Part shown: in pieces, positions 62,204-64,000 of the stretch
Numbering within the stretch: the stretch's first letter is position 1
How the letters are laid out: each line of letters opens with the position of its first letter
The notes under the pieces: generated by a model
The model's database searches: none
What the model was told of the DNA's origin: nothing
What the model saw: only the letters and a program-made list of their open reading frames with translations
Assembly (NCBI GenBank): GCA_964449775.1
Contig: CAYVBQ010000017.1
Location: forward strand, 14,297-78,296
Source: Fen-1258 sp964449775
GTDB lineage: Bacteria; Bacteroidota; Ignavibacteria; Ignavibacteriales; Melioribacteraceae
Reading direction: 5' to 3'
DNA: 64,000 bases
Made by a program: the position numbers and the translations under genes

Positions 62204-63595
62204 ATGAACGCAGAACGTAGAGTGAAGAGTGCAGAATTAAAAAAATGGATGATGGTTGAGGGAAAAATGGAAAATGGAAAATGGATGATGGAAAATGTAG
62301 AACAGATTTTTAATCTGTTCATTAAAAAGATGATAGTTATTTTTATTTTACTATTAAGTTCTGGTTTACAAGCGCAATCTGTTGATTCTTTAGTAGCAGA
62401 AGCGGTAAAAAATAATCCCCTATTGAAATCGCTTCAATACAGAATCACTGCATCGGAAAAGAGAACAGAATCTATCAACACTCTGCCGGCGCCGAATCTT
62501 TCGGTCGAGTTTTCTCAAGTCCCGACAAATTCAATTGATATTCTTAATCAATCCAACTCCAACAACTTTGCCCTTTCGCAAATGTTTCCTCTTGGCGGAA
62601 AGTTAAATGCAATGGCAGAGGTTGAAAGAAAAAATACTTTGGTTGAAGGAAATAATTATGAGATATATAAAATCAATCTTACCGCCCAAGTTAAAATGTC
62701 TTACTACAGTCTATGGTTGATTGATAGAAAGATAGAAGTTCAGAAGAAAAATATTTCTCTCATCAATGATGTAATAAAATCAATCGAATCATCTTACTAT
62801 ACAAACAAGATCAATCAAGCGGATTTTCTTACGCTTCAAAGCGAAATTGCATCCAACGAAACCCAGCTTTTGATTCTGGAAAAACAGAAAGAAGCTGAGA
62901 TTTACAAAATCAACAAACTTCTCGGACGTAATCTTGATTCAAAAGAAGTTTATGCTGTTACAGATTTTTCAGCGGATATACTTTCATCTTCTCAATCAAA
63001 ATTGGAAGAACTTCTCGGCTACTCTAATCCGTCTCTTAAAAAAATGGGCAGTATGATTGAAATGAACAAAGCAATGATTGACGCAAACAACCGTGAGTTA
63101 ATTCCCGACTTGATGGTTCAAGGTATGCTGATGAGAATGCCCCAAGGAATGATATTAACATCTAAAAGCGATCTTTCAATGCTCGATCCGAAAACTGAAA
63201 CAATGTATTCGCTGATGTTCTCTATCAATCTTCCGTTTGCCCCCTGGTCCATTAATAAATACAAAGCAAAGGAACAAGAGTTATACGCCGGGATCAGCAG
63301 CATCGAATATCAAAAATCCGATATGCAACGCGAGATGACTTCTCAATTGAAAGCGGCTCTCGTTAAATATAACACCGCTGTTGATTTAACAAAACTCTAC
63401 AACGAAAAAGTTATTCCGCTCTATAGCAAGGCGGCCGAGTCGCAAGTCTCGGCATATCAGAATAACAGAACCGGCGTTACAACCGTAATTGATTCTTATC
63501 GTATGCTCTTAATGCAGCAGATGAACTATTACATGTCTCAAGCCGATACGCAAATGTCGCTTGCGGAAATTGAAATGATGGTTGGAGGGAAGTGA
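62204..63595 (+). CDS. cusC: TolC/CusC-like outer-membrane efflux protein
   Basis: The 463-residue protein of the OEP (TolC) family has long helical repeats (VKMSYYSLWLIDRKIEVQKKN, SYYTNKINQADFLTLQSEI, VDLTKLYNEKVIPLYSKAAE) and likely forms the trimeric exit duct for the preceding CusA pump. Translation from the ATG at 62204, nine bases after AAGGAGG, adds a 42-residue extension before the real signal peptide (FIKKMIVIFILLLSSGLQAQ, whose own ATG is at 62330). The extension is encoded by simple GGATGATGG- and AACGTAGAG-type repeats and is probably foreign. One base separates the two pump genes. Confidence 0.88.
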   Translation: MNAERRVKSAELKKWMMVEGKMENGKWMMENVEQIFNLFIKKMIVIFILLLSSGLQAQSVDSLVAEAVKNNPLLKSLQYRITASEKRTESINTLPAPNLSVEFSQVPTNSIDILNQSNSNNFALSQMFPLGGKLNAMAEVERKNTLVEGNNYEIYKINLTAQVKMSYYSLWLIDRKIEVQKKNISLINDVIKSIESSYYTNKINQADFLTLQSEIASNETQLLILEKQKEAEIYKINKLLGRNLDSKEVYAVTDFSADILSSSQSKLEELLGYSNPSLKKMGSMIEMNKAMIDANNRELIPDLMVQGMLMRMPQGMILTSKSDLSMLDPKTETMYSLMFSINLPFAPWSINKYKAKEQELYAGISSIEYQKSDMQREMTSQLKAALVKYNTAVDLTKLYNEKVIPLYSKAAESQVSAYQNNRTGVTTVIDSYRMLLMQQMNYYMSQADTQMSLAEIEMMVGGK

Positions 63596-63720
63596 TGGTT
63601 GAGGGATGATGGTTGATGGAGAATGTTTGATGGATGATGTTTGAGTTTGGATGGTTGATGGAAAATGGATGATGGTTGAGGTGTGATGGAAAAGATTATG
63701 ATTTTATTAATTAAAAAATA
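63596..63720. repeat. GGATGATGGTTGA-type simple repeats
   Basis: About 100 bases of purine-rich degenerate repeats (GATGGTTGAGGGATGATGG, TGGATGATG, GGTTGATGGAAAATGGATG) follow the CusC stop. The same phrases occur in the 5' end of the cusC frame (62243-62300) and near 58365. They look like a dispersed simple repeat, with no coding function. Confidence 0.7.
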
Positions 63721-63739
63721 GATAGTAGGAGAAATAAAT

Positions 63740-64000
63740 ATGAACTCAAAAACAGAGGAAATGTTGAATCGAACTTTTCAGTTTGCAGTGGATACTTTGA
63801 AATTCCTAAATGCTCTTCCACCCACAACTGTGAACAAAGTTATAATTAATCAGTTGGCAAAAGCGGCTACTTCAATCGGAGCGAATTATGAAGAATTGCA
63901 AGCGGCAGAATCCAGAGTCGATTTTATTCATAAAACCTGCCTGCCGAGTCTGTTGCAGAAGTCGGTAAGCAACCTTCGAGGTTGTAATACCACCAACGAT
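63740..64000 (+). pseudogene. Four-helix-bundle (23S rRNA intervening-sequence type) protein, interrupted
   Basis: The frame starts with a good AGGAGA site and encodes MNSKTEEMLNRTFQFAVD..., the four-helix-bundle family known from 23S rRNA intervening sequences and as free-standing genes. The conserved QLAKAATSIGANYEE and AAESRVDFIHK segments are present. Just after DFIHK (about 63938) the expected helix is replaced by the dispersed repeat CCTGCCTGCCGAGTCTGTTG, also found at 16260. The frame happens to stay open to the window end, but the family sequence is lost, so the gene is interrupted or has been given a foreign C-terminus. Confidence 0.7.

Noticed and set aside
63596..63720. Tandem repeat array as an origin or variable-number locus
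   Set aside because: Units are degenerate, without DnaA-box-like content or regular period.

Overview
The window looks like a chromosomal segment of an Ignavibacteria-type bacterium (Bacteroidota/Ignavibacteriota side of the Bacteroidetes-Chlorobi group). The base composition is AT-rich. Two large secreted proteins end in the NYPNPFNP-type C-terminal sorting domain of the type IX secretion system. There are a PorV/PorQ-like outer-membrane protein, a carboxypeptidase-regulatory-domain TonB receptor and a Bacteroidetes-type histone H1-like protein. This placement is inferred from protein style, not from a search.

Layout. (1) 1-8.4 kb: mostly leftward housekeeping genes (recA, thpR, cinA, pgpA, pgsA, a DUF971 protein, purC, a YgjP-like metalloprotease), tRNA-Phe, then a rightward amino-acid permease converging on an ornithine carbamoyltransferase. 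(2) 7.4-15.1 kb: a leftward run rich in carbamoyl-phosphate enzymes (OTC, SxtJ-like membrane protein, NodU/SxtI-type carbamoyltransferase, carbamate kinase, a cyclic-2,3-DPG-synthetase-like NTPase) headed by glmS. (3) 15.1-16.6 kb: a gene-poor scar with a decayed IS1380-type transposase, an orphan antitoxin-like gene and nested palindromic repeats. (4) 16.6-37.3 kb: mostly leftward metabolic and transport genes (M29-like aminopeptidase, ORF6N protein, MFS, PepD, PqqD-like, OPT transporter, PdxJ, Apt, DusB, CapA, histone H1-like, an HdrD-like membrane Fe-S oxidoreductase), with lysine 6-transaminase and rsmI the other way. Four gene boundaries in this half carry a GATC-dense hexamer inverted repeat. 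(5) 37.4-40.4 kb: a rightward set (small protein, hisA, cNMP-binding protein, universal stress protein, IF-2B-like protein).

(6) 39.8-54.3 kb: the most striking structure. An 830-bp segment (3' part of the IF-2B-like gene, a terminator, and the 3' end of a convergent TPR gene) is present twice in direct orientation about 13.7 kb apart. The left copy has the whole IF-2B gene but only the end of the TPR gene; the right copy has the reverse. This is the pattern expected from single-crossover integration of a circular molecule. The enclosed block carries a T9SS-sorted FG-GAP protein, a TonB receptor, a giant Asp-rich surface protein, a PorV-like protein, a lipoprotein and an NlpC/P60-type T9SS cargo protein. 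Its left junction fuses to a tRNA-Ser(UGA)-like fragment.

(7) 54.8-64 kb: a histidine kinase and sigma-54 response regulator, two MITE-like elements, a good sigma-54 promoter candidate, a 38-aa membrane micro-ORF, a CusA/CzcA heavy-metal RND pump and its TolC-like partner, then an intervening-sequence-type four-helix-bundle gene interrupted by a dispersed repeat at the window edge. The two-component system probably controls the metal pump.
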